NCBI RefSeq assembly: GCF_022180385.2
Contig: NZ_BQME02000001.1
Location: 636,501 to 700,500, forward strand
Source: Paenibacillus sp. L3-i20
GTDB lineage: Bacteria; Bacillota; Bacilli; Paenibacillales; Paenibacillaceae
Length of the DNA: 64,000 nt
Direction of reading: 5' to 3'
Of the stretch, positions 52,420 to 59,880 are shown one piece after another. The notes under the pieces were generated by a model, which was not told where the DNA came from, made no database searches, and was given only the letters and a program-made list of their open reading frames with translations. The translations under genes were made by a program, and so were the position numbers. The stretch's first letter is position 1; the number at the start of each line of letters is the position of its first letter.

Positions 52420-53385
52420 ATGCCGCAACCCTATGATTTACCGCTTGACCAATTACGAGAGTATAAGCCGCAATTAACGAAACAAGACGATTTTGATCAG
52501 TTTTGGAAATCGACTTTATCGAAGCTAGCAGAAGTACCATTAAGTTATGATCTTACTCAAATTCAGTATCCAGTAAAGGGTGTTAACGTATACCGTGTTT
52601 TGTATACTGGCTTTCAACATTCCCGAATTGAAGCATTGTTAGCACTTCCCGATCAACAATTACCTCTTCCAGGTATCGTATCTTATCATGGATATAACTG
52701 GTGTATGGATGGCGACATCCATGAAACGGTTAATTTAGCCCTAAAGGGATACGCAGTACTGAAGATGTTCTGCCGTGGGCAGTATGGCTTAAGTGTTGAC
52801 AATGTTAGTTCTTCTAACGGACATGTAACGGGGTGGATGAGCAAAGGTATTCAAGACAAGGATGAATATTACTACCGTGCCGTATATATGGATGCTGTCC
52901 GAGCTATCGATGTTCTCGCGGCTATGCCTGAAGTAGATGCTAACCTTATTGCTGTAACCGGTGGAAGTCAAGGTGGAGCACTTGCACTTGCTGCAGCCGC
53001 ATTTTCCGATACACCTAAGCTAGTAGTTGCAGATCATCCGTACCTCTCAAACTTCCAAAGAGCAATCGATATTTCGCCTAGTTTACCTTATAATGAACTG
53101 AACGAATATTTCCGCCGTTATTCAGGGAATCCGAATATTGAATTAAATGCTTTGAAGACATTAAGTTATTTTGACATTATGAACCTAGCACCACAAATTA
53201 GTTGCTATACTTGGATGACTATTGGTCTCGTTGATACAATCACACCACCATCCACAGTGTTTGCCTCGTATAACCACTTGCTTTGTGAAAAGGATATTGC
53301 TGTTTATCGTTATTTCGGACATGAACTAGTACCGGGCTCGATAACGACACGATTGCAACTATTTATGGACTATTTACAGCCATAA
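52420..53385 (+). CDS. Acetyl xylan esterase / cephalosporin-C deacetylase family
   Basis: A 321-residue carbohydrate-esterase family 7 protein that removes acetyl groups from xylo-oligosaccharides and cephalosporin C. Family opening DLPLDQLREYKPQLTKQDDF, nucleophile AVTGGSQGGALALAAAAF near residue 185, RGQ...CRGQYGLS near 116, catalytic Asp in IGLVDTITPPSTV near 270 and His in YFGHE near 300. No signal peptide, as is usual for these intracellular esterases. Start ATG at 52420 (MPQPYDLPLDQ); 52408 is too near the AAGGATGG site. Confidence 0.92.
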   Translation: MPQPYDLPLDQLREYKPQLTKQDDFDQFWKSTLSKLAEVPLSYDLTQIQYPVKGVNVYRVLYTGFQHSRIEALLALPDQQLPLPGIVSYHGYNWCMDGDIHETVNLALKGYAVLKMFCRGQYGLSVDNVSSSNGHVTGWMSKGIQDKDEYYYRAVYMDAVRAIDVLAAMPEVDANLIAVTGGSQGGALALAAAAFSDTPKLVVADHPYLSNFQRAIDISPSLPYNELNEYFRRYSGNPNIELNALKTLSYFDIMNLAPQISCYTWMTIGLVDTITPPSTVFASYNHLLCEKDIAVYRYFGHELVPGSITTRLQLFMDYLQP

Positions 53386-53393
53386 TTAATAAT

Positions 53394-53427
53394 GGAGGCT
53401 CATTTCCTACTTAGGAGATGAGCCTCC
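53394..53427 (+). terminator. Terminator after the esterase gene
   Basis: GGAGGCTCAT pairs with ATGAGCCTCC around a 14-base loop, followed by TTTTT. Confidence 0.9.
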
Positions 53428-53452
53428 TTTTTCCTTTCAATCCAATAGTAAA

Positions 53453-53495
53453 AGGGTGCTCCGATTAGTCAAGGCTTGACCAATCGAAGCACCCT
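53453..53495 (-). terminator. Terminator after the lipoprotein pair
   Basis: AGGGTGCTCCGATT-type arms pair with AATCGAAGCACCCT (one mismatch) around GTCAAGGCTTGAC; a TTTTA tract follows on the minus strand. Confidence 0.85.
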
Positions 53496-53510
53496 CTAAG
53501 TACTCATTTA

Positions 53511-55022
53511 TTATTTAATTACTGTGCCTGATTCAGTAGTTGACTCTTCCGTTGCTTCTTCTGTAGCGGCTCCACCAGCTGCTGCTTCAGCTTCTTTTTT
53601 TTGTTTTTCTTCCATTTCCTTCTGTATTTCTTCATCAGTCATTGGTGCCTGTGCTAATAGCTCATCACCTTTTACTTGAAGCAATGCTAGACCTTCTTTT
53701 ATTTCCTTTTTACCATCTTGAATTGATTTAAATTCTTCCTGCATTATTCCGTAAAACATTTGGTTGAATTGAGGCGGCAACTTTTCATAATCCGAGTAAT
53801 TATTAACTTTAGATGGTTTAAGTTTATAGAAAGCTGCTAAGTTACGACCTTCTTCATCTTTAACATATTTCGTATGGATCGGGAATCCATTATAATTGGG
53901 TGTTTTAGCTTTGACACGAGAATAGTCTTCACTCGAAATATAAGAAATAAACTTCCAAGCAGCATCAACATTAGGAGAATCCTTTGCAATTCCGAAAATA
54001 TTGCTGTAATACGCATTGCTGCTCTCGTCTGGCAACTGAGCGCTTACTGGTACAGTAACCATATCCCAGTCTTTAACGACAACTCCCTCTTTTTTAATAT
54101 AATCAGCTGCTTGTTCTATTTGGTTAATATAATAACTGGAGTCAATCGTCATAGCTAATCGACCACTAATAAATGGATCTCGCATCAAATAATCTTCATA
54201 GCTGTCTCCGCCGCTCATACCATTATTGTTGGGATCTTGAACATAAAGTGCCTTTGACTTAATAGCATCTAGTGCGGTCTGCACGGAAGTTTCCCAACCT
54301 GGTGTATCTATTGTCATTTTTTTCGTCTTCCCATTAACATAGGTTAAACCTTCTGACCCTGCAACCATAGTACTTAACTCATTCAAATCTCCGCTATATC
54401 CAACCTTTAAACCATATACGCGTTCTTCCGGTTTCCCTTCGGTTGGGAAGCGCTTGGCTAATTGAATCACATCATTCCAGCTCATTTTATCAGTTGGAAA
54501 CTCAATATTATGTTTAGTGAATAACTCCTTGTTGAAATACATGACTTGGCTGTTTACAGCCGTTGGCAAAGCATATACTTTGCCGCCACCAAGCTCCTTC
54601 ATGTAATCAATCATACCGGGTACGATGCCTTCAGTATTGAATTTATCTTTCGTCATTTGAGCTTCTAAATCATGAAGGCGTCCTTCTTCAGCTGCCTTCT
54701 GATACTCATTAATGTCCATCATGATAAGATCAGGTTTTTCTTTTTCTATAAACTCTTTTTTTGCTTTCTCTGCATCAAAATCTGGATCCTCGCCATTATT
54801 TCTACCAATCTCCTGAGTAGAAACAACTTGTACCTCTATATTAGGGAAAAGTGCAGTGAATAACATACCATAATCTTGGAAAAATTGACCTTCGTCATAA
54901 TACATAACCTTTAAAGTCGAGGTCTCAGGTACCTTTGCTTCCTTGCTCCCCCCAAAACTACAACCAGCAAGCAATGTCCCTAACAATACGATCGGTACCG
55001 CTTTTTTAAACAACTTTTTCAT
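53511..55022 (-). CDS. Extracellular solute-binding lipoprotein (paralogue 1)
   Basis: Start ATG at 55022 (MKKLFKKAVPIVLLGTLLAG, then CSFGG) with AGAGGGAG upstream: a type II signal with lipobox LLAGC. A longer frame from 55166 is not supported. The 503-residue protein has the family 1 solute-binding fold (VMYYDEGQFFQDYGMLFTAL, PDLIMMDINEYQKAAEEGRL, VYALPTAVNSQVMYFNKELF) and an Ala/Glu/Thr-rich tail after about residue 465. No ABC permease is near, so the transporter partner is elsewhere or absent. Tandem paralogue of the gene at 55126-56553. Confidence 0.88.
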   Translation of the reverse strand: MKKLFKKAVPIVLLGTLLAGCSFGGSKEAKVPETSTLKVMYYDEGQFFQDYGMLFTALFPNIEVQVVSTQEIGRNNGEDPDFDAEKAKKEFIEKEKPDLIMMDINEYQKAAEEGRLHDLEAQMTKDKFNTEGIVPGMIDYMKELGGGKVYALPTAVNSQVMYFNKELFTKHNIEFPTDKMSWNDVIQLAKRFPTEGKPEERVYGLKVGYSGDLNELSTMVAGSEGLTYVNGKTKKMTIDTPGWETSVQTALDAIKSKALYVQDPNNNGMSGGDSYEDYLMRDPFISGRLAMTIDSSYYINQIEQAADYIKKEGVVVKDWDMVTVPVSAQLPDESSNAYYSNIFGIAKDSPNVDAAWKFISYISSEDYSRVKAKTPNYNGFPIHTKYVKDEEGRNLAAFYKLKPSKVNNYSDYEKLPPQFNQMFYGIMQEEFKSIQDGKKEIKEGLALLQVKGDELLAQAPMTDEEIQKEMEEKQKKEAEAAAGGAATEEATEESTTESGTVIK

Positions 55023-55125
55023 ACAGACTCCCTCTCTTCTATTATTTTGCTTTAATCCTACCCAATATGTTCCATATCTAAATACGCTTTTTATTGCCAA
55101 TATGTTGCATATATTTGAAATAAAA

Positions 55126-56553
55126 TTACTTATTTTCCTCCTCCATTTTCTTTTGCAGCATTTCACTTATTTCCTTTTCAGTCATCGGCTCCTGAGCTAG
55201 CAGCTCATCACCTTTTGTTTGCAAATATGCAAGAGCTTCTTCAATTTCTTTAGTCCCTTTTTCGATAGCAGTAAACTCTTTTTCCATCATGTCATAATAC
55301 ATCGAATAAAATTGTGGCGGGAAATTTTCATTAGCCGTATATTTATCTCTTTTTGATGGTCTAAGCTTATAAAACGCAGCAAAATTGCGTCCTTCATCAT
55401 CTTTAATATATTTTGTATGAATTGGGAAGCCTCCATTATTCATCTTGCTCTTAACCCTTGCATAATCTTCGCTGGAAACATAAGAAATGAATTTCCATGC
55501 TGCTTCCGCATTAGGTGAATCTTTAGCTATTCCAAAGATACTGCCATAATAAGCGCTGTCGCTCTCATCTGGAAGCTGTGCACTTACTGGAACTGTAACG
55601 ACGTCCCAATCCTTAACAACAGCCCCTTCTTCTTTAATATAGTTAGATGCTTCTTCTATCTCACGAACAAAATAATTGCCTTCAACAACCATCGCTAAAC
55701 GACCACTAATAAACGGGTTTTTCAGTATGTAGTCTTCATAACTGCCACTATTGTTGTCACTATTTGGATCATACGTAAACATCGCATTTGACTTGATCGC
55801 ATCTAAAGCTGTCTGTACTGAATTTACCCAGCCCGGAGAATTAATAGTCATTTTATTCGTTTCTGCATTTACATCGTGCAATCCTTCTGAACCAGCAATC
55901 ATCGTGCTTAGTTCGTTCAAATTCCCGCGGTAACCAGCTCTAAGTCCATACACACGGTCTTTAGGCTCTCCCTCAGTAGGGAATTGTTTAGCCAACTGGA
56001 TCACGTCCGCCCAGTTCATTTGATCAGTTGGATATGCGATACCGTATTTATCAAATAAAGCTTTGTTATAGTATAAAGCCTGGCTGCTAATAGATGATGG
56101 CAATCCATATAATTGACCTCCACCTAGCTCCTTCATATAATCTAGCATACCAGGCACGATACCCTCGGTATTGAATTTATCCTTTGTTATATAGGATTGT
56201 AAATCATAGAGCTGACCTTCCTCAGACATCTTCTTGTACTCATCAATTTCAAGCAAGATAAGATCTGGCTTCTCTTTTTCCATAAATTCTTTTTTTACTT
56301 TCTCCTGGTCTACTTCTTCTCCTTCTTTACCTCTATAGAGGCCTTCTGTAGATACCACTTGAATGTCTACATTAGGATGCAATGCGCTGAACAACATACC
56401 GTATTCTTGGAAAAAGCTGCTTTCACTGTAATACATAACTTTAAATGTAGACTGTTCATTCTCTTTCGCTGCTTTGTCTCCCCCGAGGCTGCATCCAGTT
56501 AACAAGGATACTGCTAGCACTACAGGTGCAGCTTTCTTTAACCATTTTTTCAT
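55126..56553 (-). CDS. Extracellular solute-binding lipoprotein (paralogue 2)
   Basis: Start ATG at 56553 (MKKWLKKAAPVVLAVSLLTG, then CSLGG) with GAGGAGAGGGA upstream; lipobox LLTGC. The 475-residue protein aligns end to end with its downstream neighbour (shared blocks KDKFNTEGIVPGM, DYMKELGGG, WKFISY, GFPIHTKY), but without its Ala/Thr-rich tail. Upstream sequences of the two are also alike, so gene and promoter were duplicated together. It follows the desR terminator and lacks transport partners. Confidence 0.88.
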   Translation of the reverse strand: MKKWLKKAAPVVLAVSLLTGCSLGGDKAAKENEQSTFKVMYYSESSFFQEYGMLFSALHPNVDIQVVSTEGLYRGKEGEEVDQEKVKKEFMEKEKPDLILLEIDEYKKMSEEGQLYDLQSYITKDKFNTEGIVPGMLDYMKELGGGQLYGLPSSISSQALYYNKALFDKYGIAYPTDQMNWADVIQLAKQFPTEGEPKDRVYGLRAGYRGNLNELSTMIAGSEGLHDVNAETNKMTINSPGWVNSVQTALDAIKSNAMFTYDPNSDNNSGSYEDYILKNPFISGRLAMVVEGNYFVREIEEASNYIKEEGAVVKDWDVVTVPVSAQLPDESDSAYYGSIFGIAKDSPNAEAAWKFISYVSSEDYARVKSKMNNGGFPIHTKYIKDDEGRNFAAFYKLRPSKRDKYTANENFPPQFYSMYYDMMEKEFTAIEKGTKEIEEALAYLQTKGDELLAQEPMTEKEISEMLQKKMEEENK

Positions 56554-56716
56554 AAAATAATTCCCTCTCCTCACTAATTCTGTCTATAATAATCCAGTAT
56601 GTACCATATGTCCATACGCTTTTAACTATAAAAAGTTGCAAGAATTTGAATTTAAATTTCATAATGTTGAAAAAGATTAAAATAAACAATTTTATAGATA
56701 TATTAACCAACAAATA

Positions 56717-56743
56717 AAAGGCTGGTCACTTGAACCAGCCTTT
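56717..56743 (-). terminator. Terminator overlapping the desR stop codon
   Basis: AAAGGCTGGT pairs with ACCAGCCTTT around CACTTGA, followed on the minus strand by TTTTATTT. The left arm on the minus strand encodes the last residues of DesR (KGWFK). Confidence 0.85.
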
Positions 56744-57328
56744 CTCCTTAAATCGGGTTATTGCTTCTATTCGATTACTAACGTCCAACTTATCCAAAAT
56801 AACGGAAATGTAGTTGCGCACTGTTCCTGTTGTCAGAAACAGCTCATTTGCAATTTCCTTCGTATTTTTCCCATCTGCAACTAGTCCGAGCACTGCCTTC
56901 TCTCGCTCTGTAAGCGGGTTGTCATGACCACCGCCATACGCTTCATCCATGAGTTCTGAGGCATAAATTTTGCGCCCATTCATAACGCTCCGTATAGAGC
57001 TCGCCAATTCCTCGCTTGGACTATCTTTAAGCAAATATCCGCTTACCCCTGCTTTCAGTGCACGCTCGAAGTAACCCGCCCGTGCGAAGGTCGTCAAAAT
57101 AATGACCTTACATTGACCTTTAATTTCCTCTGCTGCTTCCAAGCCGCTTTTGGCCGGCATCTCAATATCCATTATACATATGTCCGGCTTGTGCTGCTGC
57201 ACGAGCTTTATAACTTCCTCTCCATTGCTGGCCCTTCCGACGACTTTCATGTCCTCTTCTAGGTCCAGAAGCGAAGCTAAGGCGCCAAGCAACATTCGTT
57301 GATCTTCCGCTATGACAATAGAAATCAT
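56726..57328 (-). CDS. desR: DesR-like response regulator
   Basis: A 200-residue NarL-type regulator: receiver with EDQRM near residue 8, phospho-Asp in DICIMDIEMPAKSG near 54, Thr in ILTTFAR and Lys in LLKDSPSEE. The LuxR helix-turn-helix is LTEREKAVLGLVADGKNTKE...LFLTTGTVRNYISVIL, near 139-180. It overlaps desK by four bases (ATGA). By synteny with desK and the desaturase it should activate des in the cold. A terminator spans its last codons. Confidence 0.88.
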   Translation of the reverse strand: MISIVIAEDQRMLLGALASLLDLEEDMKVVGRASNGEEVIKLVQQHKPDICIMDIEMPAKSGLEAAEEIKGQCKVIILTTFARAGYFERALKAGVSGYLLKDSPSEELASSIRSVMNGRKIYASELMDEAYGGGHDNPLTEREKAVLGLVADGKNTKEIANELFLTTGTVRNYISVILDKLDVSNRIEAITRFKEKGWFK

Positions 57329-58461
57329 TCGCTTATCTCCTTTACTGGTTGCTTAACGACATGAGGCACTTTAATAATCATTTCTGTTCCAGACTCGGAC
57401 AATATTTCAAGGCTGCCATTCACGAATTCCAGCCTTTCCTTCATTCCACGAAGACCATTTCCTCGGTAATAGCCAGGGGTTACTGTCATACCAACTCCAT
57501 CATCTCGAATTGATAAAGTTAATTCAGAGGATGTCGACGCAATCGTTATAAAGCAATGTTTCGCGTGACTATGTCTGACTACATTCGTTACTGCTTCCTT
57601 CAAACACATACTTAGAACATTTTCCGTAAGCAATGTCGTATTAGTCAGTTTTGGATCGCCTTCTAGTGTAAGCTCCATCTCAGCTACACCCAATATTTGA
57701 ACGACGCGATGCATCTCTTCATCAAGACGTATCCCCCTCATCTGCGTTACCATCTCTCGTACTTCCTTCAAAGCTGTTCTTGCTGTCTGCTGCACATCCA
57801 ATATTTCCGATTGTGCCCTATCTGGATTTTTACGAATAAGTTTACTTGCCAGATCGCTCTTTAGGCCGATTAATGAGAGCTTCTGGCCTAATGTATCATG
57901 CAGATCACGAGCAATCCGCTGACGCTCCTCCAACTTTACAAGCTCAGAGATCCGTTTGTTTGCATCTTCAAGCTGCCCTTCAAGCTGTCCTTGCTTGTTC
58001 TGGTTATACGTATTGAAGGGGAGCAAAATAACGACGATAAGACTGATGAGAATGAACGGAAACTGCGTGAAGAACAGTGGGTTTTGTGTTGCAAAGCCAT
58101 AATTGACCGTAATAAATGTACTGAGCAGATGAATCGCATATAGCGTAAAGAACCCTGCCCTGCTCTTTATATTACCGATATAAAAAGCTAAAAATATGGA
58201 GAAGTAAACATAATCGAACAATACGGTCATTGCGATAGATATTATTATTTGTACACTGGTCCAAAAATAGATCAGCCATCCCTTAGAAACAAAAGACATT
58301 CGGTAGCAAAAGAAAAATAATCCAATCATAATTATGCCGGAAATGACTTCGGGTGTAGACGATGACCGAAATATAAAATAAAAAGGCAATATACAAAATA
58401 CAACCCAAACATAAGGGCTTAATCCTGTACTCCGATGAAAAATCTGATACCACTTGTTCAT
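57325..58461 (-). CDS. desK: DesK-like thermosensor histidine kinase
   Basis: A 378-residue kinase. Five hydrophobic segments fill residues about 15-150, a coiled-coil linker (NKQGQLEGQLEDANKRISEL) follows, then HisKA_3 with phospho-His in RQRIARDLHDTLGQKLSLIG near 188 and HATPase_c (CLKEAVTNVVRHSHAKHC, DDGVGM, GNGLRGMKERLEFV). This is the layout of B. subtilis DesK, which senses membrane thickness and order. AAAGGGATGG precedes the ATG. It sits between des and desR. Confidence 0.88.
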   Translation of the reverse strand: MNKWYQIFHRSTGLSPYVWVVFCILPFYFIFRSSSTPEVISGIIMIGLFFFCYRMSFVSKGWLIYFWTSVQIIISIAMTVLFDYVYFSIFLAFYIGNIKSRAGFFTLYAIHLLSTFITVNYGFATQNPLFFTQFPFILISLIVVILLPFNTYNQNKQGQLEGQLEDANKRISELVKLEERQRIARDLHDTLGQKLSLIGLKSDLASKLIRKNPDRAQSEILDVQQTARTALKEVREMVTQMRGIRLDEEMHRVVQILGVAEMELTLEGDPKLTNTTLLTENVLSMCLKEAVTNVVRHSHAKHCFITIASTSSELTLSIRDDGVGMTVTPGYYRGNGLRGMKERLEFVNGSLEILSESGTEMIIKVPHVVKQPVKEISE

Positions 58462-58577
58462 AGATGACCATCCCTTTATTGTGTAAGACGAGCTTACACC
58501 CTTGACTACCCTTTTTCATACTGATATGCCTTCATTTTAGCATAATCGACCTAGAGCGCAATGATCTGCCAAAACAC

Positions 58578-58606
58578 AACAGGCGACCAACCGATGGCCG
58601 CCTGTT
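58578..58606 (-). terminator. Hairpin between des and desK
   Basis: AACAGGCG(G)CC-type arms pair with GGTCGCCTGTT around a seven-base loop, followed on the minus strand by GTGTTTTGG. It is a partial terminator that may set the des to desKR ratio. Confidence 0.6.
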
Positions 58607-58653
58607 ATAAACCTCCACAACTTAGCTTAGTAATTCAGTCGCTTTTACGACAT

Positions 58654-59700
58654 TTAGCTAGCTTTTAGAGGATCTCTTTTTGATACTGCTTGTTGTTTTA
58701 ATTGCTGTAGACGATGTTTTACAGCCTTAAAGCTGACAAATTGTTTATTTTCTTCATCCCAGAGACGGAATTTAAGTGATTGCAAGCTCTGACGAATCGT
58801 TATCGTTGTTGCTTTCTGCAAAGGCGGAGTCGAATCATGTGCATCTTCCAAATAATAATTTGGAACTTTTGGGCTTAAATGATGAACATGATGGAAACCG
58901 ATATTGCCTGTTAGCCATTGCAGCAACTTAGGCAGCTTATAATATGAACTTCCGTCAACTGCAGCCTTCACATAGCTCCACTCATCTTCATTTTCGAAAT
59001 AGGAATCTTCGAATTGATGTTGTACGTAGAAGAGCCAAATGCCAAGCATCGCTGAAATGTAGAAGATCGGTCCTTGAATCATAAGGAATGCTTTCCAGCC
59101 AATAGCCCAGCACATCAGTGCATACACAGCAACAATCAATACATTCATTAAGTACGTATTTAATCGCTCTTTGCGACGTGCATCTTTACGATTGAAGCGG
59201 TACTGAATCGCAAATACTGCAATCGGTCCAATGCCAAACATAACAAGTGGATGACGGTAAATACGATAATAAAGCTTAGTTTTCCATGATGCTGCCGCAA
59301 ATTCTTCTACGGTTAATACCCACATATCACCTACGCCGCGCTTGTCCAAGTTACTGCTTGTAGCATGGTGAATAGCATGCGAGTTTTTCCATTGTTGATA
59401 GGGAACAAGTGTTAATACACCAGTAATGATTCCCATGATATCGTTTGCTTTTTTGTTTTTGAAGAAAGAGCCATGACAACAATCATGGAATATGATAAAT
59501 GCTCGAATGACAAAGCCTGATGTTAATACACAAATGGCAAGGGTTAACCAGTAGGAAAACGCTAAGCTGTAATAAGCCGCATACCAAAGTACAAACAACG
59601 GAACGAGCGTATTCATAATTTGCCTTATACTGACTCTTAATTCAGATTTTTCAAATGGTGCTACACTTTTTTTTAGGTTAGCTTGCTTAGGCTCAGTCAT
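58654..59700 (-). CDS. des: Membrane fatty acid desaturase (Des)
   Basis: A 348-residue integral membrane di-iron desaturase acting on membrane-lipid acyl chains. The three histidine boxes are present: HDCCHGSFF near residue 73, HAIHHATSSN near 109 and GFHHVHHLSPKVPNYYLEDAH near 276. Four or more membrane helices surround them. GAGGAGG precedes the ATG. It leads a des-desK-desR order. The upstream palindrome at 59812-59843 and the -10 at 59770 fit DesR-activated, cold-induced transcription. Bond position (delta-5 in B. subtilis) is not readable. Confidence 0.92.
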   Translation of the reverse strand: MTEPKQANLKKSVAPFEKSELRVSIRQIMNTLVPLFVLWYAAYYSLAFSYWLTLAICVLTSGFVIRAFIIFHDCCHGSFFKNKKANDIMGIITGVLTLVPYQQWKNSHAIHHATSSNLDKRGVGDMWVLTVEEFAAASWKTKLYYRIYRHPLVMFGIGPIAVFAIQYRFNRKDARRKERLNTYLMNVLIVAVYALMCWAIGWKAFLMIQGPIFYISAMLGIWLFYVQHQFEDSYFENEDEWSYVKAAVDGSSYYKLPKLLQWLTGNIGFHHVHHLSPKVPNYYLEDAHDSTPPLQKATTITIRQSLQSLKFRLWDEENKQFVSFKAVKHRLQQLKQQAVSKRDPLKAS

Positions 59701-59811
59701 GCTGACTTCCTCCTCGGAATATCGCTTATCGCATGGATTAAATTATTTCCTCCAGCTTTCACTATATTCATTGTAAGGAAATTAATTCTCTTCTAATAGT
59801 CATAAACGTAA

Positions 59812-59843
59812 TTGGCCTATATGACATTTGTCATATAGGCCAA
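59812..59843 (-). promoter_or_regulatory. Perfect palindrome upstream of des, probable DesR operator
   Basis: Two 15-base arms (TTGGCCTATATGACA and TGTCATATAGGCCAA) flank a two-base centre. A TACAAT -10 with poor -35 lies at 59770-59775, so the palindrome is centred near -65, suited to an activator site. A hairpin with a two-base loop and no T run is an unlikely terminator for the gene upstream. Confidence 0.6.
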
Positions 59844-59880
59844 AAATTATTACCTAATTTATGGAATGAAGATCGCACTG

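Noticed and set aside
53511-56553. A sugar ABC-transport operon
   Set aside because: Only binding proteins are present; there is no permease or ATPase on either side, and the genes upstream are DesKR.
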